The notes under the pieces were generated by a model. It saw only the letters and a program-made list of their open reading frames with translations, did no database searches and was not told the DNA's origin. This document shows positions 10,327 through 22,856 of a DNA stretch of 64,000 bases, one piece after another. The translations under genes and the position numbers were made by a program. Numbering within the stretch: position 1 is the stretch's first letter; every line of letters starts with the position of its first letter. The DNA lies in NCBI RefSeq assembly GCF_963678635.1, contig NC_087064.1, forward strand, positions 24,842,189-24,906,188. The letters run 5' to 3'. The stretch is from Symsagittifera roscoffensis (taxonomy: Eukaryota > Xenacoelomorpha > Acoela > Convolutidae).

Positions 10327-13300
10327 TCTACCGGTTCAATACGGTCAGTCTGGAGGGGTGTATTAGTACATTGGAGAACTACTCGGTCCAGATGTTGAGT
10401 GAGATGAAGACCCTGATTGACCTGCTGCCCAAAATACTCCTGTGGCACATGCAGCCCACAATACCCACTGACTCAGACTACGTCAACCTGGGTGAGATAT
10501 CTATGCCACAAAACACTTCGACTGTATCCCACTACAGCAGAAAAATGACAAAATGTCCAAGACCGAAGTATTTTGCTTTTTTCCATTCCCCACCAATCTT
10601 GAATTTCAACTTTGAAAAACGAGTTTATCATAATAATGATGTAATAAACAGTTGTGAAAATGTTTGTTTTTAAAAGGGTACAGTAAAAAAGTGTTGCATT
10701 TAGCTACAATATTTCATGTAAAACGACATTTTATAATGTGTGTGAGAGGTATTTGGAAAGAGACAAATATATTTTTAAAAAAACAGCCTTATTTTATGGT
10801 TTAATTTTTATAGTGAAAGAAATGCTGGAAGCATACAAGGAAGGCCTCGGACTCATTCTCATAGGCTTCTACAACAAACGACCTGCATTTCTGACCGAAC
10901 TGTACAGCAAACATGGACGAGAAGTCCCCCCTCAGACACTGAAACTAGTGCTTCCCGGAGCTAAAGATCTGCTAGGTCTCTTCTGCAAAACAAATTAGAG
11001 TTTCCACTCTTCCAATAAATTTCTGATCAAAGGAAGTTGCCAGTTTTTTTTATACCCGTTGGCAACTTCATTCTATTTGTTGATTTATGAGTAGTAACCT
11101 ATTTTTTTTCAAAACTTCTATAAAACTGTTTTAAAAATTTTTTGCCAAATAAGGATACTTCTATTCAATATAACTGTTTTCTCGAAAAGCTTGCTAAGTA
11201 AACCAAAATTTCAAGCGCAAAACATTTGCGTTCATTGTGAATACCGCAATATTGAAGGCCCTTGATTTCTGTCTGTCATTGATTAATGAAAATAGAATAA
11301 CAAGTGTAAATGAATTTAAAAAATAAAAAAAAACGTACTTTTCAAAAATGGTAGCAGAGTCTTGATCAATCAATTGTAGAGCACCCTTTGCTATTCAACT
11401 CAATTGAGACAACTTTTGAGAAGTGCATGGCCATGTCCGAGACACTCATCGACGAGGGGTTAGAGCAAGAGGGAGAGGGAGAGGGAGGGGGAGGGGTAGG
11501 GGTGAGTGGGGGACAGGGGATGCGAAAATCTCTGGCCCCCGGACACTCTTTCTTCCAGTCACTTCAAAACTTCAGACAATCCACTAAAGCAAACTTAGAT
11601 CAGGGTAAGCGAAAAATTTTGAGGTTTTCCTCAGTTAACTTCTACACTTGAATGAACAAGAATGCAAACTAACTTTTTTGATCATCTTGACATTTATGGT
11701 CACCCTGACAATTTTTCCGAGGAGGTTATAAAAAGAAAAGCCCTTAACACCGTTTTAGTTGGGGTATATAGGCTCTCAAAATGTGGTTAGTAAAAATCTC
11801 AAGTTTCATCGGCAGATTGTTTCAGGAAGGCAACTAAGGTTATAAAAAGAAAAGCGCTTAACACCGTTTTAGTTGGGGTTTATAGGCTCTCAAAATGTGG
11901 TTAGTAAAAATCTCAAGTTTCACCGGCAGATTGTTTCAGGAAGGCAACTAAGGTTATAAAAAGAAAAGCCCTTAACACCGTTTTAGTTGGGGTATATAGG
12001 CTCTCAAAATGTGGTTAGTAAAAATCTCAAGTTTCATCGGCAGATTGTTTCAGGAAGGCAACTAAGGTTATAAAAAGAAAAGCCCTTAACACCGTTTTAG
12101 TTGGGGTATATAGGCTCTCAAAATGTGGTTAGTAAAAATCTCAAGTTTCATCGGCAGATTGTTTCAAGAAGGCAACTAACTGTCTGACCAAGATTGATCG
12201 TCATAATCAAAAAGAAAACACAATTAACGTAAAGAGACGAAGAGATCCAACTTTGGCGTGATTATCAATATCCAATGGCCTTGAATATCAATTGTTTCAG
12301 GTCGCATGACGCAGGGAGCCATCAAGAGCGCCAAATCAGCAGTCCAGAAAGAGTCCAAAGTCGCCGGAGTAGCAGCTGCTGACAAAGAACCAGGTTATCA
12401 GTTGCCAACTGATAGCCTTTTTAAAGACAAACTATTTTCAAAACCAATGCATAAAAAAACTTTTGACGTTTTTCTCGAGGGGGTCGATTTTCAAAAAAAA
12501 ATGATGAAATTTTTTTTAAATCGGCCAAATTAATTTTCTGACTTCTCCAAAACCACTATAAAGACCTGATTTTGAACAAATTTTCAGCGCCGCAGCCAAA
12601 AATTTTTAAGACTATGCAGCAGAAAAAGGCGTCTCAAAAAAGTACAAAGAGTCGACTCTTTGGGTCGACAGGGGTCAAATCCCTAAGGAAAGAAGGCGTT
12701 CGCCAAAAAGCACCAAATTATACACATCCAAAAATCGTTTTTTTTTAATTAGCAAAATTAAATTTTTTTAAAGCTTGAAGTCTAAGAACAAGTAAGTTTT
12801 TAAATAACGGTTGTTAATCGATCGCTTTTCTCAACACTGACAGCTTTAGTGTCGTTCAAATTACAACTGAAAGGGTTTTAATTTGGTATAACACTCGACC
12901 CATTCTGAAGATTATATGTGGTATCTGAGTTTGAGCGGAAAACAAAAAAATAAAAAACTAAAACACACCCGAATACAAAGTTCATACCCATTTTCAATGG
13001 GTCGAAACAAAAAAAAACAGTTTCAGGTGAGAAGGGGAAGAAAGGGAAGAAGGGGAAGGGGAAGAGGGGAGGGAAGGGTAAAAAGGGTGGGGGTAGAGTG
13101 TCCACTCAGGAACCCTACTTGGACTTCGAAACCACTCGGAAGATTTCGGAGGGCCAGGAGTACTACGACAGATTCATCAGCTGCATGCAAAAATGTTTAC
13201 TTTCTGGTAAGCAGCTTCATCATTTATCAATTTGAATCAATTGTAAAAACAAAAAGGTATGCAAAAGCGAAGATTACCCGGAGGTATAGAGTTTAACTAA

Positions 13301-13645
13301 AGCAGGCAATGAGTTACATAATTTACGTTTAGTCACTTAACTAACCCTCATTTTAAATGCATTCTTCAATTTTCAAAATATTTTATGCTTCAAAACACGC
13401 TTTGCTCACTTTTAATTTTGAAAATTACAAAGATTTTTACAGTTTTCTGTTTAGTGGTGGATTGTCTGGAGGTAATAGAGAAGTGGACATGTCTGTGCCA
13501 GCACAAACACTGGGTTTCCGTCTACGATTTCCTCATTACCACAACCCCACAGACAACAGCAACCAGTCAGGTCGAACAACAGGCTAATAAAAACAGCACT
13601 GGAAAGCCAAACAAGCAGTCGAACCTACTGACATTCATCACATGA
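10327..13645 (+). CDS. Unrecognised gene, six 3' exons (5' end not found)
   Basis: Six exons join without a stop: 10327-10491, 10814-10975, 11380-11604, 12301-12393, 13027-13206 and 13455-13645. Each intron has AG before the exon and GT after it (mostly GTGAG or GTAAG; GTCTCT after 10975 and GTTATC after 12393 are weak). All five introns fall in phase 1, which chance would rarely give. The protein starts with a helical region (for example MLSEMKTLIDLLPKILLWHM and YKEGLGLILIGFYNKRPAFL). An acidic Gly/Glu-rich stretch in exon 3 follows, then an Ala/Lys/Ser segment, a Lys/Gly-rich basic stretch in exon 5, and a C-terminal helical part with CMQKCLLS, EVIEKWTCLCQHKHW and VSVYDFLI. The end is a Ser/Thr/Gln-rich tail and TGA at 13643. 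It looks like the C-terminal part of a large helical-repeat protein, but I cannot name the family. The first exon shown also begins after a phase-1 acceptor, so earlier exons exist or have been lost. Confidence 0.7.
11723..12178 (+). repeat. Tandem repeat, four copies of 114 bp, in an intron
   Basis: Units start at 11723, 11837, 11951 and 12065 with AGGTTATAAAAAGAAAAG and differ by only a few bases. Each ends with attgtttcag followed by gaaggcaact. The array lies between exons 3 and 4 of the + strand gene. The string attgtttcag also forms the true 3' splice site of exon 4 (ending at 12300), so each unit carries a copy of that acceptor-like string. Confidence 0.9.
12480..12720 (+). repeat. Partial family C repeat inside an intron
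   Basis: The words ccactataaagacctgattt and ttttcagcgccgcagcc match the middle of the family C repeats (compare 48800-48840 and 61170-61205). The ends are not clear. It sits in the intron between exons 4 and 5 of the + strand gene. Confidence 0.45.
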
Positions 13646-13689
13646 GCTGACAACAGAAGTTTGCTCGTTATTTAATGGCACAATTGGAC

Positions 13690-13695
13690 ATTAAA
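13690..13695 (+). terminator. Possible poly(A) signal ATTAAA
   Basis: ATTAAA lies 45 bases after the stop codon of the + strand gene at 13645. This is the commonest variant of the metazoan signal and a reasonable distance away. No transcript evidence is available. Confidence 0.4.
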
Positions 13696-14539
13696 TGTTT
13701 TAAAAAGATTGATTGTGTTAATGCTTGTTATTTTCTAAAGCAATTAGCAAATTGAGGCTGTACAGAGTTTTGAAGGAGAACAAAATATTCGAGAAAAGGT
13801 TAAACCCGATATTTGTTTTGAGTTACGAAACTTGAAGAACATATTTTGGTGCTGAAAATAATTCTGAAGACTGTTCTGGCAGGAATTTGGTTAAAGTTGT
13901 TGGAATCATTGAACGGTGAGCGAAAATACACAGGTGTGTAATTATTGTGAGGAGGTACTTCTGTTTTTTCAGAGATTCGACCCACTCGCCGCCCAAAGAG
14001 TCGACCCTTTGGTACTATTCTACAACATTCATAATCGGCCGACTGGCCCTGACATTTTTCTAAAGGCAGGTGTGATACCGGATAGAACCTCGTTGGTTTT
14101 GATAGTGAAAACGATGTTGGTTTCAAAAGAGTTTAATTTAATATCGAAACCATCTTTTTTTTATAGCCTGAGTTTTGTGGCTAACTGTATGCTGCTGCTA
14201 CAGTAGAGAGAACTGAGTCTCTTGTTATATCGAACCAAGGTCACACATGTTTGACCTTGGAAGAATTAATAACAATAATATAGTTATAGATAACAATATG
14301 AACATGAGACCAAGGCTACAGTACTTGTTACTCCAAATGCAGTTGCAGTTGCTGTACCACAGCAGGTTTGGCAAAAATTAATACTATCTCTGGCTTCTTT
14401 TTTCACCCACACATAATTTTCAGTTGTATGGTATTACAAGTGGTTTTACATTAAAATGTATGAACCCCTAATATGCTTGGAATAGTCTTTATAGTCAGCA
14501 TGCCAATTTCCACATTAATTGAACAATATTTAAAAAAAT

Positions 14540-14830
14540 TAGTAGGGGGATGGGGATGGGGCCAAAACTGCGCGCGTCGACAAAAAGCGTTTTCTTAAAT
14601 CAAAATTTTAGAAAAAGAGCCCAAAACTACATTTTTGCCATGTTTTTCAAAAAAATTGCCTCGAGCGTGGAAACTAAGGATAAATTAGGCTCTTTAGACT
14701 CTCTCCCATACCCGTTGAATAATAATCCAGTTTTTATAAAGTTTTTTGGAAAATTTGGAAAAATGTCAACGAACACTTTGTTTTTTTTTTTGGAAAATTT
14801 GCTCCTCCTGATAGTCTTGGATCCGCCCCT
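14540..14830 (-). repeat. MITE-like repeat, family C, copy 2
   Basis: The right end reads ggatccgccccttg, the reverse complement of the family start. The left end has tagtagggggatgggg, the reverse complement of the C-run and tactac-type finish. It has no coding capacity. Confidence 0.55.
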
Positions 14831-15279
14831 TGAAAGGAACAACATGAAAATTGTTAACGTAGAAACGCTATTCTGCAGTTCGTTAACACAGAAAGCAATC
14901 TTTTTTATTAGACTTTCTCGGCTGAGATAATTTGCCTAGCTCGCAATATACGAGCATGCACCTTAATTTACATCGAAACGACAAAACTTTGTTGATATTC
15001 GATGAACTTCACCAATGATCAGGCCTGTCCCTATGTAATGCTTTGCTGGCATCAAATTTGTGGTGAGCATTGTTTTATATGAAGCTTTCGGCTTTAATAA
15101 ACTCTAACTTTAAGGTGGAGTGCGCTCAAAAACATTCTTTTTCAAATTCTTCAAATGTGCATAAAAAAACTTTTTCTGATTTTAGACGGAGGTAAATTTT
15201 GTGACTGAAACAGCTTTTGTACTGCTTTTAAGAGTAATAGACGTAATAAATGATTTAGTATAGTCTTGGTGATTTTTTT

Positions 15280-17960
15280 GTTTTTCTTTTCAGGAAAAAT
15301 CCTAATTTTTGTTTACTGTCAATTTTCATTTTTTGCGGCAAAATTCCCAGCGAAACAAAAACCTTGCTTATTGATCCAGTTTTCTCAAACTGGGTTAATT
15401 TTTTCAAACAAAGCACCGATCAAAAATTGTCCGTGAAACTCAAAGAGTTGTAAGAGTACAATCAGTTGGCATGGTTTCTTTTCCGCGTCATAGTAATTGA
15501 CCTTCAAATTATTTGCTGACGCTATCTTTTGTTTTTTTTTATACTTCGTCCCCCAATCAATTTTTTTTCACCGATATTTTCATGCTTTTCAACGTCTCTT
15601 CCTTCATTTGTTCCTTCGCCTTAAGTTTTTTGGTAACTTAGCCCCATTAGGAATAAGTTTTGCAAGGTGATTGATTTCACCCCCTGTTTTAGCAATTTGC
15701 GTGGATTCAAAATTAATATCGGATCCGTTTTTGCAGTTTTTGACTTATACCAGTTTTTCTGACAGATGATATCGAAATGATTTTTCCTCATTTTGATAGA
15801 AAATCTTCGAGACTAGTTTTTACCCATCCAAGTTTTACGTTTTTTAGACTTAAATTATTTAAAAGAAACCTCATTTCCTTTTGATACCTTTATTAAGTTA
15901 AGCAAAAAACGAAAAAATTTGCCTCTTGATTGATAGTCATCTGCATGGTTTTCTAAAACTTGGCCGGATTGTTAACCAAGCCATAGAAATCCATAGGAAA
16001 TCTACACGTTCACGTGATATTGCCGCCGGCGATGTTGAAATTACCTTGTTTTGCTGTTTCCGCAGTTAGTTGTATTTGACTGAAGTATAGTACACCCATT
16101 TTTTTTGCTTTCACGACCTGGCTCACTTCGACCAACAGTTCATCGTATTAGGCTTTTGGTGCTTGTTACCTGTTAATTTGTTTCTCATAGAATGACAATC
16201 TTACTGAAACACAATTTTTACTGTGGTACCATGAAACAATCATTAGTTTCTGGATGTGGCCCAGTGAGATCATTTTCAAATCTTTAGTTTGTTTTGAGTT
16301 GAATGAGAATAGGGATTTTTCTCCCTTTTTCCTGAGTTTGTCATAGAATAACATAAACTTTGATTTTACCACAGGCTTTTTTGACTTTGCTTGTCTCACA
16401 AATAGTTATTGAACTTTTTTGTTCTTCTTTCCAACCTTTCCATTGCTCGCTCTTGACAATTTTTTTGGTGCAATTTGTTGTGTAGTTGACATTATCAGTT
16501 CTCCTTGAAAGTTCACTGACCCAATGGACACCTTGTTCTACGTTCTAGGATCACCAGAATAGTTCCTTTGACCCCCCCCCCCCCAATCCTGCTGATTTCA
16601 ACTCCGTCTTCAGTAAAACCATGTTTAAAAATACACATGGCTCAATGTTGTTATTGATACATTGAGCCCGAAGTTCGAGTGTTTCCGCTAAAAAAAATCT
16701 TTCTTTTTTCGATGAGTCTATGAACTATTTCATTGTCGCCCTGTTTAGGAACAAAACCGGACTGCCGATATTCAGCGTTATATGTATTATCTGTTGATTT
16801 GTTCTCATCAGTGCTTTCACAGATTTCATCTGGTTTCTTTTAGAGTCTTTCATTCAGTCAATCTTTTTGACTGCTACTTTCCCAGTTTCTAATTCAAAAA
16901 GCAATTGTAAAAATTGTTCTATTTGTTCTACCGTTGCAATCCCAGTTATAATCGACATAATTTCAATTTCGTTTTCTTCAAAATCATCTACCAGGTTACC
17001 TTTCCTTCAATCTCTTCTGCTACTTTGCTCATTTATCGCGGTCGACACAATATAGCAAAAATGTTTGGTTTTCTGCAATTTTTGCTGAATTTTCTCCTTG
17101 CCTGGTACTTTTTCAAATAATCTTTACCAGATGTTCTCCCTAATCCATTCTATGGCATTCGCTCTAAATTAATTCGTGTTTTCCTGATTCCCGAAATTTG
17201 CTTTTTTCCTATTTGAGTTCTTATCACTGTAGTTTTCTTTCTTTGATTTATATTTCTGAGCGCTTTGATAGCTTTCTGTTGATTTTTTCTCGTTGCGATC
17301 GACAAATTTGTTACTGCACCTGCAGCTGTTGTGTTTTTTTTTGGAATACCAGTGTTGTTTGTTTATTTTGATCAAATTTAACTGCTCTTTCGAGAAATGT
17401 GTTTGCAGTGATTGTTTCGAGTGACAACGTGTCTTGTATTGTTAAATTTGTTTTCCCAAGATGAAAAGATCTCTAATCATGTCGTTTTCGAGTGTCCTTA
17501 CCTCCATTTTAGCTTTCTGTGCAGTAGGAGCTGCATAAAATGCTTCGGTGGACTCCCCATTTTTCTGTACACAACTGAATCATTTATACCATTCGTAGGT
17601 GACATTTTTCATTTTTTTGAAAGCTTCCCTTGCTTGATTAACACTTTCTCTGAATTTCAGTGTCAATACCTCGGCATGTAAATTTTTCTGCAAAAATTTT
17701 TTCTTGTTTTTGTTCCCAATGCTTGAAAATGTCGTGATACGACCCGTTTTTGAACCTCGAAAGAGTATACATTGTGTTCTAATCCGTTCTTTTGATCTTA
17801 TTTGTCAAGTGCAAGTTTGTTTTGTTGCTAATGCTTGTGCAATTTCTCCATTTGTAGGAGACTCCTGTCTAGGCGGTGGTTCCAATATATGTTCTTTCGG
17901 ATCTTCCAAAAGCATATCTAGATTAAAGCTCTCTTTCAGCTAATCAGTAGCGGATTCAGC
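15280..17960 (-). mobile_element. Very decayed Ty3/gypsy element with protease and reverse transcriptase traces
   Basis: On the minus strand, NIGSPVLFLNRATMK at about 16729-16780 aligns with the aspartic protease region DTGSPALFVNKRTAE of the 51.5-58.7 kb element, but the catalytic Asp is replaced. Around 15930-16150 there follow YDELLVEVSQVVKAKK, AKQGNFNI and DFYGLVNNPAKF, which match the polymerase fingers and palm of the same family. Stops are frequent. The Lys/Glu-rich stretch at 16850-17900 lies where gag would be, but I cannot support gag motifs there. No LTRs were found, so the boundaries are rough. Confidence 0.65.
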
Positions 17961-18303
17961 GAGGAAGTGAGGTTTGGCGGATGCTCTTTTCTCAGGGATT
18001 CAATCCCTTCACTGACCAAAGTCGTTAACCAACTTTAGTACTATTTGTAGTACTTTTGCAAAGTCAATCCATACTCATTTTGAGGAGGAAGCCCACATCG
18101 AAAGAGTTTTTGGCCAAAACCTTCCAAGAAGTCCGACAAACTTCGTTTTTGTCCTGTTTTTAAGATTTATTCTGCCTCGAAAAAATTTCTCAGAACAGGA
18201 TGTTTATAGCATGTTATTAGATAGCTCGGAAACTCAATTTGATTGACCTAAAGAAATTCGACAAAAAAATTACCCGACCTTCGAAAAATCCGTTCCTGCT
18301 GCT
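17945..18303 (-). repeat. MITE-like repeat, family C, copy 3
   Basis: It starts with cagtagcggattcag, a diverged version of the family terminal repeat, and contains agctcggaaactcaatttga and gacctaaaga, the reverse complement of the shared internal block. The right end, near gaaaaatccgttcctgctg, is approximate. Confidence 0.5.
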
Positions 18304-18397
18304 AGTGACTATTATTTCCCATTTTTGTAACAAACCTTATTGTTTTGACCACTTGTTTGAAAGATATAGAGGAACAGCTTGGATAAAAAAATATAGG

Positions 18398-18552
18398 TTT
18401 GTTTCGACTTTCTCGACCAAAATCGGGTATGTTTCGACTTTGTGCTCGACTTAAAATTGCTTCTCAACCGCAGAGTTTCAGTGGCAAAACTGCACTTGCT
18501 CGACTTTTAAAGTCGAAACATAAGTCGAGCACCTCGACCCGAGTTGTATTTT
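18398..18552. repeat. Short copy of the TCGAC-type minisatellite element
   Basis: Units of tatgtttcgactttctcgac type are repeated here and end in gagcacctcgacccgagttg. The reverse complement of that end matches the left edge of the larger array at 40252-41515 (gggtcgaggtgctca). The two loci are therefore members of one repeat family in opposite orientation. Confidence 0.6.
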
Positions 18553-19806
18553 ACAGCAATCTAAAAAAAATTTAAATTGAATCATGATTATCGTTTTATT
18601 TTACTTTTCATTTCGAAAACTTCAAAGTTTATTGAATCTACTTAACGAATTTTCGACTGATTAGAATAATGGAACAAAGATAGAGTGCTCAAAAAGACAG
18701 CTCTAGCGCTAGTTTACTGTTTTTAATTAGAGGGGTGGAGATTCTTAAGCAGAAACCCAATGGGATTTTTAAGTAATTCCAGTTTGTTCATTTGGTTGTG
18801 ACCTCAGTCCCTAAAGTCACCACATGTCACTGAAAAATGAAAAACGTCAAGCGCATTAAATTTTGATCCATGATTCATGACGATCATGTACCACGATGAT
18901 AGATCTATCAATTGAGTCCGGATTGATAGCAGATGCCAAGCTGACGCGAGATGCCAAACACTGATGCTCAGTAAAAAAAAAGAAAAATGAGTGAGCGAAA
19001 GCAAAGAGTGTTTTGTTATGCGACACCATTTGGTCACATATAATTTGGTGAACACTGATAGAAAACTGAGACCAACTTTACTACTTTATTGGAGCTATGA
19101 ACATATGTGTTCGCTAAGTTCTAACTGAACACATACGGATAAGGAAAAGTAAAAGAAAAAAGAAGTATGATCACATATGCTGCATAAACACATGTGCTCA
19201 CCATTACAACACACGCGCGCATATTTTCTCTAAATCTTGTCAGAACTCAGAGAGCGCAATATTACTCGCAGTATCATAATGGCAACAATAATTCCCCCTA
19301 ACAATTCGCAAAAGGCCAAAAGCAATGGCTAATTTTGTAGTTTTTCCGAAAAATTACTAACGTTTGCTCTCGAAAAAGCCATACATAGTTTAAAAAAGAC
19401 TAGCTTCTTCGAGCTTTATTTTTATGTTTAATCTCGCTCGGTTGCAAATATCTCGAAAGAAAACAAAAAGTATGTCGAAGCAAACGATCCTAATAGGTTT
19501 ATTTTGAGCCTTATATAATAATAAATTAGTGCAGTTCTTTAACAAAAGAAAATCATTCGAGATTGTCCATTTTTCAAGGTAAGAAGAATTTGAAATATTT
19601 TCCTCTGAGTTTTGTTAACATTTTTCAAATCACTTTAGTTTTTAGACCATACATTGGCACTGCATACTGCAAAACTGGCCGAATATAAGTTTTATATAAT
19701 TAAATTGGGGATGTTTGAATCATTTAACTATTCATAGTGATAATTTTTTGTAGTGATAATTTTGTGTGCGATGACGTTCCATCAAACAAATGATGTTTAT
19801 CTTGTT
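18553..19806. other. No gene seen
   Basis: AT-rich DNA. Several CACATATG or ACACATGTG-like short palindromes occur between 19095 and 19205, but no larger structure or coding region can be supported. Confidence 0.4.
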
Positions 19807-20341
19807 GTTCCGACTTTCGATACGAAAGTAACGGAATATTTGTGCTCGGGGTGGGTTTTTTTTTTCTTCAGACAAATTTCGACTTTTTAACTAGCCATTT
19901 TTGACGGAATTTTTTTATATCATTCGAAAGCCACTGTTGTCCTGAGCTTGAATTTGAAAAGATATTTCACCTGTGATTATTTTGCGTAAAGTTATGAGGG
20001 TTTAAAGATTGCCATTTTGGCCATTTTGACCAATTTGGGACAATTAACGCGCGATATCATTCGCGCTATTAACGCGTAAGCGGAGATTTAATCCGTCTTA
20101 TAAATCGTTCCAAATTGGTTGAACGAAGCTTATTTGCCATAGTTGATTTGTTACGAGGAACGAAATCTATCTTTTGTACTTTATATGGCGTGTGGGGGGA
20201 TGATTTTTATAAAAAATTTCAAATTAAAAAAAAAATTTCATTTTATTTTATTTCATTTAATTTTTTATGCTATTACTGCTGCTCCATAAACCTTAAAAGG
20301 CAGTCGGAACATTCAGGGCTTCGCCCTGATACGAGCAGTCT
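19807..20341 (+). mobile_element. Helentron-like non-autonomous element (HINE-like), copy H1
   Basis: The 5' end carries GTTCCGACT (19807), whose reverse complement GTCGGAAC lies near the 3' end at 20303-20310. A perfect hairpin, CAGGGCTTCGCCCTG, follows at 20314-20328, then about 12 bases ending GAGCAGTC. Flanks are T-rich. A 5' sub-terminal repeat, its complement before a 3' stem-loop, and no target-site duplication are what is known of Helentron-derived short elements. Inside, a dyad of ttaacgcgcgatat / cgcgctattaacgcg type is conserved in all copies. It has no coding capacity. Confidence 0.7.
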
Positions 20342-20400
20342 TGTTTGTATTCCAAGATAATTTCTATCATTTTAAAGCTTAAGTTTTTTGTCATGTAATT

Positions 20401-20858
20401 GTTCCGACTTTCCATACGAAAGTAACGGAATATTTGTGCTCGGGGTGGGGTTTTTTTTTCTTCAGACAAATTTCGACTTTTTAACTAGCCATTTTTGACG
20501 GAATTTTTTTATATCATTCGAAAGGATTCTTTTATATCATTCGAAAGGATATATCATTCGAAAGGATATATATTTCGCGCCATTAACGCGTAAGCGAGGA
20601 GTTAATCCGTCTTAGAAATCGTTCCAAATTGGTTAAAAGAAGCTTATTTGCCATAATTGGTTTGTTACAAGGAGCGAAATTTATCCTTTTGTACTTTATA
20701 TGGCGTGTGGGGGGATGATTTTCATAAAAAATTTCAAATCTTAGAAAGTTTTTTTTTTCATTTTGTTTTATTTCAGTGAATTTTTAAATGTTATTACTGC
20801 TCCATAAACCTTAAAAGGCAGTCGGAACATTCAAGGCTTTGCCCTGATACGAGCAGTC
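20401..20858 (+). mobile_element. Helentron-like element, copy H2
   Basis: It starts GTTCCGACTTTCCATACG and ends with GTCGGAAC (20821-20828), the hairpin CAAGGCTTTGCCCTG (20832-20846, one mismatch pair) and GAGCAGTC. It lies about 60 bases after H1 in the same orientation. Three steps of TATATCATTCGAAAGGAT type (20508-20570) are a local expansion not present in H1, and part of the middle is missing. Confidence 0.7.
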
Positions 20859-21453
20859 TTGTTTAATTTTGCAGTTCAATTACAGCTGGAACTGGAGGAC
20901 TTTCATCACCTTTACCTTGGTTATTGTAAGCTAAATGCTGCTCTCCATCCACAACAAAACGCGCTCTAACTCATCGGACATTGATTTACCCTTGTCTTTA
21001 ACAGTGTCGAAAGAACTATGTGTAATCTGAAAAAAAAAGGGTTATTTTCTAGATGATCTGCTCTATGTTTTTAAGGTTGGACTTCAAGATGCTTCTTATT
21101 GGGTATAGAAACCATAGATTGGCAGAAAAAAAATATAAAAAAGACTTCTGACTCTTTCCAATTATATCCGAACTGAAGCGGTGTCCAAATGATTTTGCTC
21201 TGATCTCTAAATCTAAAATTTTATTCTGTTAAAAATGAATGTTTTAAGCACTTTATAGATTACTGACAGAAGTGAGACGTGTTTGTAGTTACCTGAGTTA
21301 TCATTTTCTGCACTCTCAAAAAGAGGTATTACTTTTTCACTTTTTAAGGTCGAGGAAAGTATTGCTCCTCAAAGCCAAAAAATTAGGCGGGCCTAACAAT
21401 ATAACCGCAAACAGCGGGATATTATCTTCTTTTCAGTAGAAATGTACTATAGT
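20859..21453. other. No gene seen
   Basis: Unique-looking AT-rich sequence between H2 and the start of the tandem duplication. No supported coding region. Confidence 0.4.
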
Positions 21454-22856
21454 AGTATGATAAAACAGCTTGAACATAAAACAGCCGTTCGCATTTTGTG
21501 AAAATCGAAAAATTAAAACATAGAGTGGGTTGCTGTTCAACAGTTTCTCATCAATTTCAGTCTATTTTTCACTGAGCCATTCAAAATTCATTGAAACAAT
21601 TTTCTAGACTCAGAAATGCGACTGAAGCATTTTTAGTTCATCTGGCCCTTGAAATCCAATTCATTTTTTGTGGGAAAAATTAAGTTTATAGGATTTAATT
21701 CTTTTTAAAAAAATTTCATTCAATTTAAAAATTAGGTCATCAATGGACCCGGAGAACAACTCATCTTCCCTAAATTCAAGTTCTTGTAAATAAAATAGTT
21801 GAAGTCTAGTTGCTTTTTTTTTCAAGTGAAACCTATTGAAAAACTTGAAAGACCAATTTTTAAGTCTGAAGTTGATTGTTTTTGATCAGTGCCCTTCAGT
21901 TTTCACACATCGAGTACAACATCAATTACACACATCAAGTATAGCTTTCGTTTTGTTTTTTTTTTTCAAAGATTTTCAACCAAGTTGATTCCAAAAAAAG
22001 ATATCGTCAGCTATTTTAACAAAATGTTTGCAAAATTATACTGAAAAACACAATTTGTAAGGACAAAATTAGGGTCACATTCAAAGACAAAAATTTAAAT
22101 TATTTTATGTGGTTGGTTTTTTAGATCAGACAAAATTTGTTACCTGACATCCCTTCTTGTAATATTAAATGTTGCCAAGGTCAAAATACCGATTGCTTTA
22201 TACCATAGAATTTCAAAAAGAATTTATCAAATTTAAAATTAAAGTGCAGTTAGAAAAATTGAAGATTTGCCCGTGTTACAAATAATTTTTTGTACTTACA
22301 AAATTTTATTAAATCATCTTTCTGATCTACTTCTCAGCAAACCTAGTCATTATCTAGGAAGCAAAGGCGAGCCAATACTATGGGGAATAATTGCTTGCAA
22401 AAGCGACTGATGTATTTAACTAGTTCTCAGTCCATGACGCTGAAGTCAAACGTTTTGTCTGATGATTTTTGACTGATTAATTTCAACGACTTGAAAATCT
22501 GTCAGCGTCTGTCCCGCAGACGTCTTAACTAGATACACACAATGATCATTGTGTTAGATAAGTTAGCACCATTTTAAAAAACTTTTCTGAGCTACTGAGT
22601 TTGAGGATGTTACTTCACTTTTTTCTATCGTACAATTAGTTCGAAGTATTACCCTTATAATTTTTTGTTCCGACATTCAAAGATTGATTCGAGTTGCTAG
22701 GCAATTGTGCTTGCACTAGTTTAAATGCGGTTGCAAGATGCTCAATTAAGAATTAATATTTTCATTATGCGAACTATTTATGCGTGGCGAAGTATCCCGC
22801 ACTCATGATCGTTCCGAGTGGAATCAATGAGAGTGCTTTGATCAAGCTCGTTTGAA

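Noticed and set aside
12916-13296. 126-codon frame reading Arg/Gly-rich across 13027-13206
   Set aside because: It is a different frame of exon 5; the Lys/Gly-rich frame is the one that joins in phase with exons 4 and 6.
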